A DNA stretch of 64,000 nucleotides from Salimicrobium halophilum (lineage in GTDB: Bacteria; Bacillota; Bacilli; Bacillales; Halobacillaceae), in contig NZ_FNEV01000003.1 in NCBI RefSeq assembly GCF_900100295.1, forward strand, positions 268,849 to 332,848. The letters run 5' to 3'. This document shows, in pieces, positions 35,819 through 50,248 of the stretch. A model generated the notes under the pieces. The model saw nothing but the letters and a program-made list of their open reading frames with translations. It was not told where the DNA came from and searched no databases. The position numbers were made by a program, and so were the translations under genes. Position 1 is the first letter of the stretch; every line of letters begins with the position of its first letter.

Positions 35819-36823
35819 TTAGCCGATTTTATTCTTCTTCGTGATTCGATCGATATTCTCAAGCATAATGCCTGTCCCTTTCGCTACGCAGTCCATCGGA
35901 TCTTCCGCAACGAATACCGGCACTTTCAATTCTTCGGCAAGTAGCTGATCGATGCCGTGAAGCATAGCACCACCGCCGGTCAAAATGACCCCGCGATCGA
36001 TGATGTCTGCGGAAAGTTCAGGAGGCGTCTGTTCGAGGACCTGCTTCGCTGCCTGGACAATCACCTGTACGGATTCTTTCAAAGCGCCTTCGATTTCCTT
36101 CGATGTGACCGTAATCGTTCTCGGTAGTCCGGAAACCATATCGCGTCCACGGATTTCGATTTCTTCATCACGACTTCCCGGGAATACTGTAGCAACGCTC
36201 ATCTTAATCTGTTCCGCTGTACGTTCCCCGATCAGAAGCTTGTACTCTTTTTTGATATAACTCAAAATGTCGGCATCGAATTTATCCCCGGCCATTTTGA
36301 TCGACTGGGCCGTAACGATATCTCCCATCGACAGCACAGCGACATCCGTCGTACCGCCACCGATGTCGACGACCATATTCCCGCTCGGCTGGAAAATGTC
36401 CATGCCGGCACCGATCGCCGCTACTTTCGGCTCCTCTTCTAAGTATACTTTCTTCCCGCCGGATTTCTCCGCTGCTTCGCGGATCGCTTTCTGCTCGACT
36501 TTTGTAATGTTCGTCGGGCAACAGATCAGCATGCGCGGTTTCGACAAGAATCCCTTTACATTAATCTTTTCGATAAAATGCTTCAACATCGCTTCCGTTA
36601 CGTCAAAATCTGCAATGACGCCATCTTTAAGCGGACGAAGCGCCTCAATGTTCCCAGGCGTACGTCCGACCATGCGGCGAGCTTCCTCACCGACTTCGAG
36701 CACTTTGCCGCTATTGCGGTCCATCGCTACGACGGAAGGTTCGTTGAGCACGATCCCTTTTCCTTTTACATGTATCAGTACGTTAGCCGTACCAAGGTCT
36801 ATTCCAATATCTCTAGCAAACAT
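35819..36823 (-). CDS. mbl: MreB-like actin homologue Mbl
   Basis: 334 residues of the MreB family with the nucleotide-binding motifs DIGIDLGTANVLIHVKGKG, VVDIGGGTTDVAVLSMG and GVILTGGGAMLHGID. Mbl polymerises under the membrane and directs side-wall peptidoglycan synthesis. Placement between spoIIID and flhO-flhP identifies it as Mbl rather than MreB or MreBH. It lacks the membrane-binding helix of Gram-negative MreB. Confidence 0.95.
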   Translation of the reverse strand: MFARDIGIDLGTANVLIHVKGKGIVLNEPSVVAMDRNSGKVLEVGEEARRMVGRTPGNIEALRPLKDGVIADFDVTEAMLKHFIEKINVKGFLSKPRMLICCPTNITKVEQKAIREAAEKSGGKKVYLEEEPKVAAIGAGMDIFQPSGNMVVDIGGGTTDVAVLSMGDIVTAQSIKMAGDKFDADILSYIKKEYKLLIGERTAEQIKMSVATVFPGSRDEEIEIRGRDMVSGLPRTITVTSKEIEGALKESVQVIVQAAKQVLEQTPPELSADIIDRGVILTGGGAMLHGIDQLLAEELKVPVFVAEDPMDCVAKGTGIMLENIDRITKKNKIG

Positions 36824-36974
36824 GATGGTATGATCCTCCCTAATTGAATCACTGGGTACTTTTTCCTGTTATAAAAAAGAACGCATCTAATACATTATTT
36901 TATCACAGAATGGAGAAATTCGTCTCATTTTTCAGGAAAAATTCTTTCCAATTCTGTTTAGGGAGGACCTTGGT

Positions 36975-37238
36975 CTACTTTACAACTTTTTTGTTGTTGC
37001 TATATTTTCGCTTGGTCGCTTCACCGCCACGAAGATGACGGATTTCTTTATGATGATCGAGGATTTGTTTCACCTGCTGGTACAACTCTTTATTGATATC
37101 AGGAAGTCGTTCGGTCAAGTCTTTATGAACAGTGCTTTTCGATACGCCGAATTCTTTCGCGATGACTCGTACGGTCTTTTTTGTTTCGACAATGTAGCGT
37201 CCGATCCGGATCGTTCTCTCTTTGATGTAATCATGCAC
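36975..37238 (-). CDS. spoIIID: SpoIIID, mother-cell sporulation regulator
   Basis: 87 residues, starting MHDYIKERTIRIGRYIVETK as in B. subtilis. The helix-turn-helix is VRVIAKEFGVSKSTVHKDL (residues 23-41), followed by the basic C-terminal arm HLRGGEATKRKYSNNKK that also contacts DNA. It activates and represses sigma-E genes in the mother cell and leads to sigK. A sigma-E-like promoter precedes it. Confidence 0.95.
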   Translation of the reverse strand: MHDYIKERTIRIGRYIVETKKTVRVIAKEFGVSKSTVHKDLTERLPDINKELYQQVKQILDHHKEIRHLRGGEATKRKYSNNKKVVK

Positions 37239-37307
37239 ATCGCTCGCCCCCTGTGATGTCCATCCAAGGAGGGTGGGTAAAGGACAGGGTTCTCATGCGT
37301 TTCTCTT

Positions 37308-37334
37308 TCTGTATGCCCCCGGATGCTTATGTAA
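37308..37334 (-). promoter_or_regulatory. Candidate sigma-E promoter of spoIIID
   Basis: CATACAGA on the minus strand (37315-37308) agrees with the sigma-E -10 CATACAHT in seven of eight positions. The -35 region (TTACATA, about 13 bases upstream) is poor. spoIIID is a known sigma-E gene. Confidence 0.35.
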
Positions 37335-37375
37335 CATCATTTTATTATCCGGAACGGGAATATATGCTTAGAAAA

Positions 37376-37497
37376 GCGGAGATGCCCCGTTTAGAAGCTC
37401 TAATATAAGCGGACGAGCCTGGCTTCGGATGCCCTTTTCCGAAACAGGGTTGGCCGCTTATATTACGGGCTTCTGGGCATCGCAGCTAGACATTAAA
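37376..37497 (+). repeat. Family II palindromic element, copy d
   Basis: AAGCGGAGATGCCCCGTTTAGAAGCTC..ATAAGCGG and CCGCTTATATTACGGGCTTC-TGGGCATCGCAGCTAGACA form a long imperfect palindrome. The outer words (AAGCGGAG at one end, GC-GCAGCTAGACA at the other) resemble a repeat common in Bacillaceae intergenic DNA. Confidence 0.75.
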
Positions 37498-37514
37498 AGC
37501 TTCAGTGCCCGTTT

Positions 37515-37950
37515 ATTTGATGCTTTGCGCACCGTTCAGAAAGGCGTTCCCCGTCTGAGTGTCCAACAAATACATTTGCCACCCACTCGCGCGCGGACAC
37601 CACTCTTGAACGGTGCGCTATACAAATACCGGGACACTCACGAGTGAAACTGAGATCCCAGCGTCCCGCAACACCCCATGCCAGAACCACAAAATCTTTA
37701 AAACACTACCTTCCCCCGACTTCGGGGAAGGTACATGCATTCGAATGTCTTTGCGCACCGTTCAGAAAGGCGTTCCCCGTCTGAGCGTCCAGCAAATACA
37801 CTTGCCACCCACTCGCACCCCAGCTCCACAGTTGAACGGCGCGGTACAGAAAAAGCGGGACACTCAAGACAGAAGCTCAAACGCGAGTGTCCAGTAAAAG
37901 CTCTAGCCACCCACTTACACTAGAAAGTCGAGCGCGAACGTCCAGCAACA
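37515..37950 (+). repeat. Family I intergenic repeat, two to three copies
   Basis: CACCGTTCAGAAAGGCG begins near 37530 and again near 37756 (226 bases apart). The CCTTCCCC-CGACTTC-GGGGAAGG hairpin of the second copy is at 37709. Modules continue to about 37950. The cluster directly adjoins a Family II element. Confidence 0.85.
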
Positions 37951-37959
37951 ACCCCAAAC

Positions 37960-37992
37960 GAAAAAAAGCTGCCTGACATCAGTCAGGCAGTT
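37960..37992 (-). terminator. Terminator of spoIIQ
   Basis: CTGCCTGA/TCAGGCAG stem with a 6-base loop followed by seven T on the minus strand. The upstream arm touches the stop codon. Confidence 0.88.
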
Positions 37993-38785
37993 ATTCTTCC
38001 TCTTTTTCGAGCTCGTCACGCAGCTCTTCTGAATCTTTTTGTTCCTCGTCGTCCCGCTCTTCATCCGATGATTCTTCCTTGTCTTCTTTGTCTTCCATCG
38101 GACGGCCGAACCATTTCTCCGGATCGAGAGCCAGTTCCTGATCGCGGATTTCGAAGTGGACGCGTGGTCCTTTTCCTTCGCCCATTTCACTCTCGCCGGC
38201 AGTTCCGATCATGTCTCCCTGCTCAACGTCTTCTCCTGGGCGGACACTCACTTCTTCCAGGCTTCCGTAAAGGCTTGAAACATCGCTGCTGTGATTCACC
38301 TCTACCACGGTTCCGAGCATCGGGTCTTCGCGGACTTCCGTAACCGTGCCGGACATGGCCGCTGTCACTTCGAAGCTGTTTCCACTCGCAGAAGCAAGCT
38401 GGATTCCTTCACTCTGGCGATATTCGTTGCCGTATTTCACCAGACCGAGTTCCTGATCCTCGAGCGACCGGTCGAAATCGAAGAACTTCGTTACGACTTC
38501 CGTATCGACACTCGGAGATACCGGCATCCGCCACAGCTCCTGTTCTGTCATGACCGGAACCGCATCATCCTTCTCTTCATCCGGAGATGTAGTCGTCACA
38601 CTTTCCTCTTCCTGCTGAACCTCCGGCTTCGGCGGTTCTGCCAGATCCCCGCCCTGCTGGTACCACCAGACACCGAGGAGCGCAATTGCCGCAACCGTCA
38701 AGTAAATAGCAGGATAAAGCCACTTCTTCCCTAGTAGGCGTTTGATTTTGAATTTCCAAACGCTTCTTTTGTCTTCCTCTCTCAT
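37991..38785 (-). CDS. spoIIQ: SpoIIQ, forespore LytM-like engulfment protein
   Basis: 264 residues from the ATG at 38785 behind GAGGTG. One transmembrane segment (LYPAIYLTVAAIALLGVWWY, about 25-44) is followed by an acidic linker and a LytM/M23 domain (about 105-215). Metal ligands are degenerate: where peptidases have H-x-H the sequence is GPRVHFEI, and no His-x3-Asp is seen before GTVTEV. So it is probably a catalytically dead scaffold, as in B. subtilis, where SpoIIQ binds SpoIIIAH across the septum. The acidic C-terminal tail (about 45 residues of Glu/Asp/Lys) is a halophile-like extension. A perfect sigma-F promoter precedes it. Confidence 0.92.
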   Translation of the reverse strand: MREEDKRSVWKFKIKRLLGKKWLYPAIYLTVAAIALLGVWWYQQGGDLAEPPKPEVQQEEESVTTTSPDEEKDDAVPVMTEQELWRMPVSPSVDTEVVTKFFDFDRSLEDQELGLVKYGNEYRQSEGIQLASASGNSFEVTAAMSGTVTEVREDPMLGTVVEVNHSSDVSSLYGSLEEVSVRPGEDVEQGDMIGTAGESEMGEGKGPRVHFEIRDQELALDPEKWFGRPMEDKEDKEESSDEERDDEEQKDSEELRDELEKEEE

Positions 38786-38804
38786 GTGCATCACCTCAGA
38801 AACC

Positions 38805-38833
38805 ATTGTTGCCGGGTCCCTGATAATTTATAC
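38805..38833 (-). promoter_or_regulatory. Sigma-F promoter of spoIIQ
   Basis: GTATA (38833-38829) and GGCAACAAT (38813-38805) with 15 bases between fit the forespore consensus GYATA-N15-GGNNANAHT at every position. It starts within a few bases of the spoIID stop. Confidence 0.8.
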
Positions 38834-38834
38834 C

Positions 38835-39779
38835 TTAGGAGGAAGAAATTTCTTCGATCTTCGTTTCCGAATAGTAATGAGCGATAATATCTTTATAGGA
38901 CTTACCTTCTGAAGCCAGACCATTCGCTCCGTATTGACTCATGCCGACCCCGTGACCGAAGCCTCTCGTTGTGAAAATGAAGTGATCCCCTTTTTGTTCA
39001 ATGGAAAAATCACTGGATTTCAGTCCGAGCTTCTCACGTATGTCGCGACCTGTGAATGTTTTCTCTCCGATCGTCATCGTCTCGACGCGCTCGCCTTCCG
39101 TGCGGGATAGTTCTATATCCGAAGCAGAAAACGTCGGCAGTGTAAGTTTCTCCATGAGTTCCGACTGCGTGAGCGTCACCTGATCCAGATATGTCGGTGC
39201 GTCTTTATCCCAGGGGCTTATAACGCTCTTCAGATAAGGGATATCGTGCTCCCAGTAATCTCCGGAATTCTCGGTGTACCCGTTGCTCGTAGAGAAGAAA
39301 GCAGCCGTAATCGGTTCCTCTTTATAGGTGATGATTTCACCTTTCGTCGCCTGAACGGCTTCCTCTACCTTGGCACGGTTCTCCTCATAGTCGTCTTTCC
39401 ATATCTCCCGCAGCTGCTGCTCGTCCTTGTACACCTGGTGCTGGACGGTGTCCGTCACATCTGCCCCCTCGAACGTAGATCCGGAAGCTTTATGCTTCAT
39501 AATGTACGTTCGTGCCGCGAGCGCCTGAGCTTTCAGTGCTTCCATCTCGAACGTGACTGGCATTTCGGAAGCGACGACGCCCGTGACATACTCTTCAAGA
39601 GGAATCTCTTCCACCTTATCTGTGTCACTGCGGAGAACGCGTACGGTTTCTTCTCCTTCTTCAGCTTCTGAAGAAACAGGTTGTGCTTCCTTTTGATCAG
39701 CCGCAGGCAGCACGACCAGCGTCGGAATGAGAAGCAGAACTACATACAACCCGAAAACGGACAAAATGACTCTCTTCAC
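38835..39779 (-). CDS. spoIID: SpoIID, sporulation lytic transglycosylase
   Basis: 314 residues from the GTG at 39779, which follows AAGGAGG; the open frame extends upstream to 40031 but without support. N-terminal anchor VILSVFGLYVVLLLIPTLVV. The SpoIID domain shows IPLEEYVTGVVASEMP with the catalytic Glu, KAQALAARTYIM and GFGHGVGMSQYGANGLASEG. With SpoIIP and SpoIIM it thins septal peptidoglycan and drives engulfment. Normal neighbours are murA upstream and spoIIQ downstream. Confidence 0.93.
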   Translation of the reverse strand: MKRVILSVFGLYVVLLLIPTLVVLPAADQKEAQPVSSEAEEGEETVRVLRSDTDKVEEIPLEEYVTGVVASEMPVTFEMEALKAQALAARTYIMKHKASGSTFEGADVTDTVQHQVYKDEQQLREIWKDDYEENRAKVEEAVQATKGEIITYKEEPITAAFFSTSNGYTENSGDYWEHDIPYLKSVISPWDKDAPTYLDQVTLTQSELMEKLTLPTFSASDIELSRTEGERVETMTIGEKTFTGRDIREKLGLKSSDFSIEQKGDHFIFTTRGFGHGVGMSQYGANGLASEGKSYKDIIAHYYSETKIEEISSS

Positions 39780-39806
39780 GCACCACCCTCCTTTCCTTCT
39801 AGTACA

Positions 39807-39835
39807 AATATATCCATCTCCGTACGTTAATAGAA
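39807..39835 (-). promoter_or_regulatory. Candidate sigma-E promoter of spoIID
   Basis: TTCTATT-N14-GATATATT on the minus strand matches the sigma-E pattern in five of seven -35 and six of eight -10 positions. spoIID is a sigma-E gene in Bacillus. The fit is modest. Confidence 0.4.
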
Positions 39836-39876
39836 CCTTACTAGAAAGGAAAAGTAGCAGAAACAATTCTTCCAAC

Positions 39877-39910
39877 CAAAAAGAAGCACCGCTCTTTAGA
39901 GCGATGCTTC
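39877..39910 (-). terminator. Terminator of murA
   Basis: GAAGCATCGCTC/GAGCGGTGCTTC stem with TAAA loop followed by TTTTT on the minus strand. Confidence 0.87.
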
Positions 39911-39927
39911 TCTCGTATAATAATGGG

Positions 39928-41226
39928 TTATGATGTCGATAATGATTCCTGAGGCAGTTCCTGCTCTTCTTTGACACGTTCGATGTTTGCGCCAAGCTTT
40001 GCAAGTTTCTCTGTGAAATTGACGTACCCACGATCGATGTGACGAAGTTCTGTCACCCTTGTATAACCGTCTGCAACGAGACCGGCCAATACGAGTGAAG
40101 CTCCGGCACGGAGATCTGTAGCCGCGACTTCCGCTCCCTGAAGATCGGATGGACCATCTACGATGACGCTGCGTCCTTCGATACGGAGATTCGCGTTCAT
40201 GCGGCGGAATTCTTCGACGTGCATGAAACGATTCTCAAAGACCGTTTCTGTAATGACGCTCGAACCTTTAGCACGAAGCATCAAGGCCATCATCTGTGAC
40301 TGCATATCCGTCGGGAATCCTGGATGCGGCATCGTCTTGATATCGGTCGATTTCAAATACTTCGGACCGATGACGCGTAGACCTTCTCCTTCTTCCTGGA
40401 TGGTTACTCCCATCTCTTCAAGTTTCGAGATGACAGCGCGGAGATGTTCCGCTTCTGCGCGTTCAAGCAGGATGTTTCCTCCCGTGATCGCAGCGGCTAC
40501 CATAAAGGTACCTGCTTCCACACGGTCTGGAATGATCGTATGCTCGGTTCCGCGCAATTTCTCGACACCGTCGATTTTTATCGTTTCTGTACCGGCGCCG
40601 ACGATTCTTGCCCCCATTTTGTTCAAATAATTCGCAAGATCGATGATTTCCGGTTCTTTTGCTGCATTTTCAAGAACCGTTCTTCCCTCTGCGAGCGCTG
40701 CTGCCATAATCAGATTCTCGGTAGCACCGACACTCGGGAAGTCCAAATAGATCTTGGCACCTTTCAGACGACCGTCTGTGTTCGCTTCCACGTAACCGTC
40801 TCCCACTGTAACTTGGGCACCCATCGCTTCAAACCCTTTCAGATGCTGATCGATCGGACGGGATCCAATCGCACATCCTCCCGGTAAAGCGACTTTAGCG
40901 TGTCCATAGCGGGCCAAAAGCGGTCCCAGTACGAGCACGGATGCACGCATCTTACGTACATACTCGAAAGGAGCTTCCGTTTTCAGCGGTTGTGTCGCAT
41001 CGACAGTCACTGTATTTCCGTTTGTTGTGACTTCCGCATTCATATGGGAAATCACCTGGTTGATCGTCGTTACATCAGCCAGTTCCGGGACTTCATGTAG
41101 CACACTTTTACCTTCACTTGCAATAATACTTGCTGCGATGACAGGCAGTACGGCATTCTTTGCACCTTCGACTTTGACGGTACCATTCAGCTGCCCCCCA
41201 CCACGGACAATGATTTTTTCCACCAT
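39928..41226 (-). CDS. murA: UDP-N-acetylglucosamine 1-carboxyvinyltransferase MurA
   Basis: 432 residues. The catalytic Cys lies in [14 protein letters not shown]; substrate-binding residues are in [14 protein letters not shown] and [11 protein letters not shown]-like [16 protein letters not shown]; the C-terminus has [13 protein letters not shown]. The enzyme adds enolpyruvate to UDP-GlcNAc, the first committed step of peptidoglycan synthesis. The position between ywzB and spoIID identifies it as the MurAA homologue. Confidence 0.96.
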   Translation of the reverse strand: MVEKIIVRGGGQLNGTVKVEGAKNAVLPVIAASIIASEGKSVLHEVPELADVTTINQVISHMNAEVTTNGNTVTVDATQPLKTEAPFEYVRKMRASVLVLGPLLARYGHAKVALPGGCAIGSRPIDQHLKGFEAMGAQVTVGDGYVEANTDGRLKGAKIYLDFPSVGATENLIMAAALAEGRTVLENAAKEPEIIDLANYLNKMGARIVGAGTETIKIDGVEKLRGTEHTIIPDRVEAGTFMVAAAITGGNILLERAEAEHLRAVISKLEEMGVTIQEEGEGLRVIGPKYLKSTDIKTMPHPGFPTDMQSQMMALMLRAKGSSVITETVFENRFMHVEEFRRMNANLRIEGRSVIVDGPSDLQGAEVAATDLRAGASLVLAGLVADGYTRVTELRHIDRGYVNFTEKLAKLGANIERVKEEQELPQESLSTS

Positions 41227-41358
41227 TCATTCTCCTCTGCGTCCAGATTCGTTAATATCATATTCATTCGTCATTGATTGCGTTCCACTTGATGATCCAT
41301 ACACTGGTTGATTGATTGCTTCGTTAGTTTTTTCACACACTAAAACAACATTCATCAT
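41227..41358 (-). CDS. Possible small ORF directly upstream of murA
   Basis: 43 codons from the ATG at 41358 to a TGA touching the murA start codon (TGA-ATG). The product (MMNVVLVCEKTNEAINQPVY..) has no signal, motif or known relative that I can name, and the start site is weak. It could be a leader peptide whose translation couples to murA, or simply the murA leader region. Confidence 0.25.
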   Translation of the reverse strand: MMNVVLVCEKTNEAINQPVYGSSSGTQSMTNEYDINESGRRGE

Positions 41359-41494
41359 ACCACCATTCCTCACTAATCGACAAGGGGTAAATGGGGGATT
41401 TTTCAAACTAATCGACGAATCTTCATTATTTCTTCCAATTCTTGCTTCGTGTTCCACTTTCCCGACAATTATCCAGTATAAACACTTTTATCCG

Positions 41495-41728
41495 CTAAAA
41501 TAGATAGATGAGACTATTGGACCACGACAGGAAATCCAGGAAAAATCTGCTTACCGTCGCTCCGAGGGCGATAGTAAGGAAGATCATAAGGATCCGTGCT
41601 TCGAACACTTTCCCTTTCCGGAACAAGCCGTCCAGGTTGAGCGCCTGGAGAGCATACCAGGTGATGACGATGAAAATGAGGTGTGAAGTCATACTCGTCA
41701 GGGCATCCTGAACAAAAAATTCTTCCAT
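41495..41728 (-). CDS. ywzB: DUF1146 membrane protein YwzB
   Basis: 77 residues with two transmembrane helices (about 14-30 and 47-65) and the family pattern WYALQALNLDGLFRKGKV and ARILMIFLTIALGATVSRFFLDFL. YwzB-type proteins lie between the atp operon and murA across Bacillaceae. Function unknown. It has its own promoter (41794-41821), separated from atpC by the atp terminator. Confidence 0.88.
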   Translation of the reverse strand: MEEFFVQDALTSMTSHLIFIVITWYALQALNLDGLFRKGKVFEARILMIFLTIALGATVSRFFLDFLSWSNSLIYLF

Positions 41729-41748
41729 ACAACTGTTCCTCCTTCGAC

Positions 41749-41762
41749 ATTTCCCGGGAAAT
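41749..41762. promoter_or_regulatory. 14-bp perfect palindrome in the ywzB leader
   Basis: ATTTCCCGGGAAAT lies between the predicted ywzB promoter and its ribosome binding site. A related half (TTTCCCGAA) lies just upstream. It could be an operator or an RNA hairpin that limits translation. Confidence 0.45.
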
Positions 41763-41793
41763 ATCCCTCTATAGAGTTCGGGAAATTGTTTCT

Positions 41794-41821
41794 TTTATAG
41801 GGGGTGATGTGAATCTGTCAG
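41794..41821 (-). promoter_or_regulatory. Candidate sigma-A promoter of ywzB
   Basis: CTGACA (41821-41816) and TATAAA (41799-41794) with a 16-base spacer on the minus strand. Confidence 0.6.
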
Positions 41822-41856
41822 AGAATAAATGGAACGCTCCTCATCTTGGAGAGGAT

Positions 41857-41958
41857 GGTCCGAAAATATCAGCTCATTGTCCGCAAATGAAGCTGCAACA
41901 TGGCTTCAGGTCCGCAAATTTGAGCGTAACGTCCGTAAACTAGCAGCAAAGGTCCGCA
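41857..41958 (+). repeat. Family III phased array (GTCCG type), copy A
   Basis: GTCCG words start at 41858, 41879, 41910, 41931 and 41952, that is spacings 21, 31, 21 and 21. Each unit reads GGTCCGCAAA with seven to twelve variable bases after it. Copy B near 29.8 kb has the same number of units and the same single long second spacing. Confidence 0.8.
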
Positions 41959-41992
41959 CTTAGATTCCAACTTTTCTATTATATCATCCCAC

Positions 41993-42026
41993 AAAAAAAC
42001 TGCTCTCCGAAGAGAAAGCAGTTTTT

Positions 42027-42028
<2 letters not shown>
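41993..42028 (-). terminator. Terminator of the atp operon
   Basis: AAACTGCTTTCTC and GAGAGCAGTTT pair around TTCG with seven T after, on the minus strand, directly behind atpC. Confidence 0.92.
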
Positions 42029-42443
<415 letters not shown>

Positions 42444-42455
42444 TTAGGCAATAGA

Positions 42456-42485
42456 ATAACAAGTGCCTGAGGCGGCACCTGTTAT
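42456..42485 (-). promoter_or_regulatory. Intercistronic hairpin between atpD and atpC
   Basis: ATAACAGGTGCC and GGCACTTGTTAT form a 12-bp stem with one G-T pair around a 6-base loop. There is no T run, so it is an mRNA processing or stability element rather than a terminator. Confidence 0.5.
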
Positions 42486-42496
42486 CCGTCATGTTC

Positions 42497-43894
<1,398 letters not shown>

Positions 43895-43928
43895 CTATTC
43901 CCTCCTAACTTAACTTCTCCCTCTTCTA

Positions 43929-44804
<876 letters not shown>

Positions 44805-44949
44805 TCACCACCCTTTCTGAAAACCCTTCCTGTCCTGAAAGAGGGAGAACCTGCCGTATGAAAGACGCAGTGCGCGCTGATACATGTTCCGCGCCTTATC
44901 GTGCGGCGGTTTCCCCTTCAGACGGATGAGTCTATTTAGTCCTTATCAT

Positions 44950-46467
<1,518 letters not shown>

Positions 46468-46473
46468 TCACCC

Positions 46474-47564
<1,091 letters not shown>

Positions 47565-47683
47565 TTACCTGCATAAGAATAGCGCTTATCACCCGGCCGT
47601 CCCCGATTAACCCTCGGCTTGTAAGGCATGAGGTACAAGCGCTAGTGCCAGAAGTATATCGTTTCATTATTGTATTTCCAGGG

Positions 47684-47719
47684 TAAAAAGATACAAGAAA
47701 GGCGAAGGTAGACTCCGCC
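47684..47719 (-). terminator. Attenuator-like hairpin after atpE
   Basis: GGCGGAG and CTTCGCC (one mismatch) pair around TCTAC, followed on the minus strand by TTTCTTGTATCTTTTTACC. It is weak for a terminator and lies only 16 bases after the atpE stop. Partial termination or mRNA processing here would help to make more c subunit than the other subunits. Confidence 0.4.
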
Positions 47720-47734
47720 ATTTCTGAAACGGCA

Positions 47735-47962
<228 letters not shown>

Positions 47963-48003
47963 TCAAATATTGTAGTAATAGATTGTTGTTTCAAAAAAAT
48001 ATG

Positions 48004-49118
<1,115 letters not shown>

Positions 49119-49119
49119 G

Positions 49120-49341
49120 CTAATCGTCCCCCGTGTACTTTCTTACTAAATGAATGGTTCCATATGTACCTGTCCCTAAACCGGCAAGGAGTCCGATTAT
49201 GAGAAACAGCGGGCTGGTTGCGAACTGTTCATCCACCCATTTGCCGATGAAGATACCGGCGAGTGGGCCACCTGCGAGTTGCGAGGAAATGGCACTGGTC
49301 AGTCCGATTGCACGAAAAGAACCTCTATGATTCCGGTTCAT
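49120..49341 (-). CDS. atpZ: AtpZ/AtpI family protein
   Basis: 73 residues with two membrane helices (GGPLAGIFIGKWVDEQF and LIIGLLAGLGTGTYGTIHLV). This is the AtpZ family, found ahead of atpI in many Bacillaceae and thought to act with AtpI in ATP synthase assembly or magnesium handling. Its last codons contain the ribosome binding site of atpI. Confidence 0.85.
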   Translation of the reverse strand: MNRNHRGSFRAIGLTSAISSQLAGGPLAGIFIGKWVDEQFATSPLFLIIGLLAGLGTGTYGTIHLVRKYTGDD

Positions 49342-49412
49342 TCCACCACCACGTTTTCCTTGTGCGTGAAACCGCTTTTTTGTGTGAAAACCTTATCATT
49401 CCACACTATGTT

Positions 49413-49441
49413 AGATTACAATAGCAGTCCAGTGATGTCAA
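49413..49441 (-). promoter_or_regulatory. Sigma-A promoter of the atp operon
   Basis: TTGACA (49441-49436) and TAATCT (49418-49413) with a 17-base spacer. Transcription would start near 49406, giving a leader of about 65 bases before atpZ. Confidence 0.75.
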
Positions 49442-49563
49442 TGCGTTACAAGTTAAAAGTACACATGTTCGACACAATTCTTTTCACATTTCTGCCACAT
49501 TTCCTGTTTGGTTATGCAAACGTTTGTATATTATGGAGTGGGAGCTTCCGTTTAGATACATTA

Positions 49564-50215
49564 CCTTCCCCCGACTTCCGGGGAAGGTACATGCATTCGA
49601 GTGCTTTTGCACGCCGTTCAGAAAAGTGAATCTCGTCTGAGCGTCCAGCAAATCTATTTGCCACCCACTCGCTCACGGACGACTTTCGTGAACGGCGTGC
49701 TATACATTTTCCTGGACACTCAAGATAGAGACCCTGGCGTGAGTGGGGGGCTACACGCAACAAGAGAAAGAAACGCAAGATCTTTATTGATTACCTTCCC
49801 CCGACTTCGGGGAAGGTACGTGCATTCGAGTGCTTTTGCACGCCGTTCAGAAAAGTGAATTTCGTCTGAGCGTCCAGCAAATCTATTTGCCACCCACTCG
49901 CTGACGGACGACTCACGTTAACGGCGCGCTATACATTTTCCTGGACACTCAAGATAGAGACCCTGGCGTGAGTGGGGGGCTACAAGCAACAAGAGAAAGA
50001 AACGCAAGATCTTTATTGATTACCTTCCCCCGACTTCTGGGGAAGGTACATGCATTCGAGTGCTTTTGCACGCCGTTCAGAAAAGTGAATCTCGTCTGAG
50101 CGTCCAGCAAATCCGTTTGCCACCCTCTCTCTGACGGACGACTCACGTTAACGGCGCGCTATACATTTTCCTGGACACTCAAGATAGAGACCCTGGCGTG
50201 AGTGGGGCGCTACAC
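49564..50215 (+). repeat. Family I intergenic repeat, three tandem copies (229-230-bp period)
   Basis: The CCTTCCCCCGACTT hairpin starts at 49564, 49794 and 50023. Each unit continues with GTACATGCATTCGAGTGC, then GCACGCCGTTCA. The inner hairpin GCGTCCAGCAAAT-CT-ATTTGCCACCCACTC follows, then TGAACGGCGTGC, then a tail hairpin (GGACACTCA ... GCGTGAGTGG) and a conserved 40-base spacer. Copies are over 95% alike by eye. They fill the gap between the atp promoter and a lipoprotein gene. Confidence 0.92.
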
Positions 50216-50248
50216 CTACACCCTTCAAGATTCAGTCACCCCAATCAA

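Noticed and set aside
49564-50215. CRISPR array
   Set aside because: Repeats are about 230 bases, nearly identical throughout, without unique spacers or cas genes.
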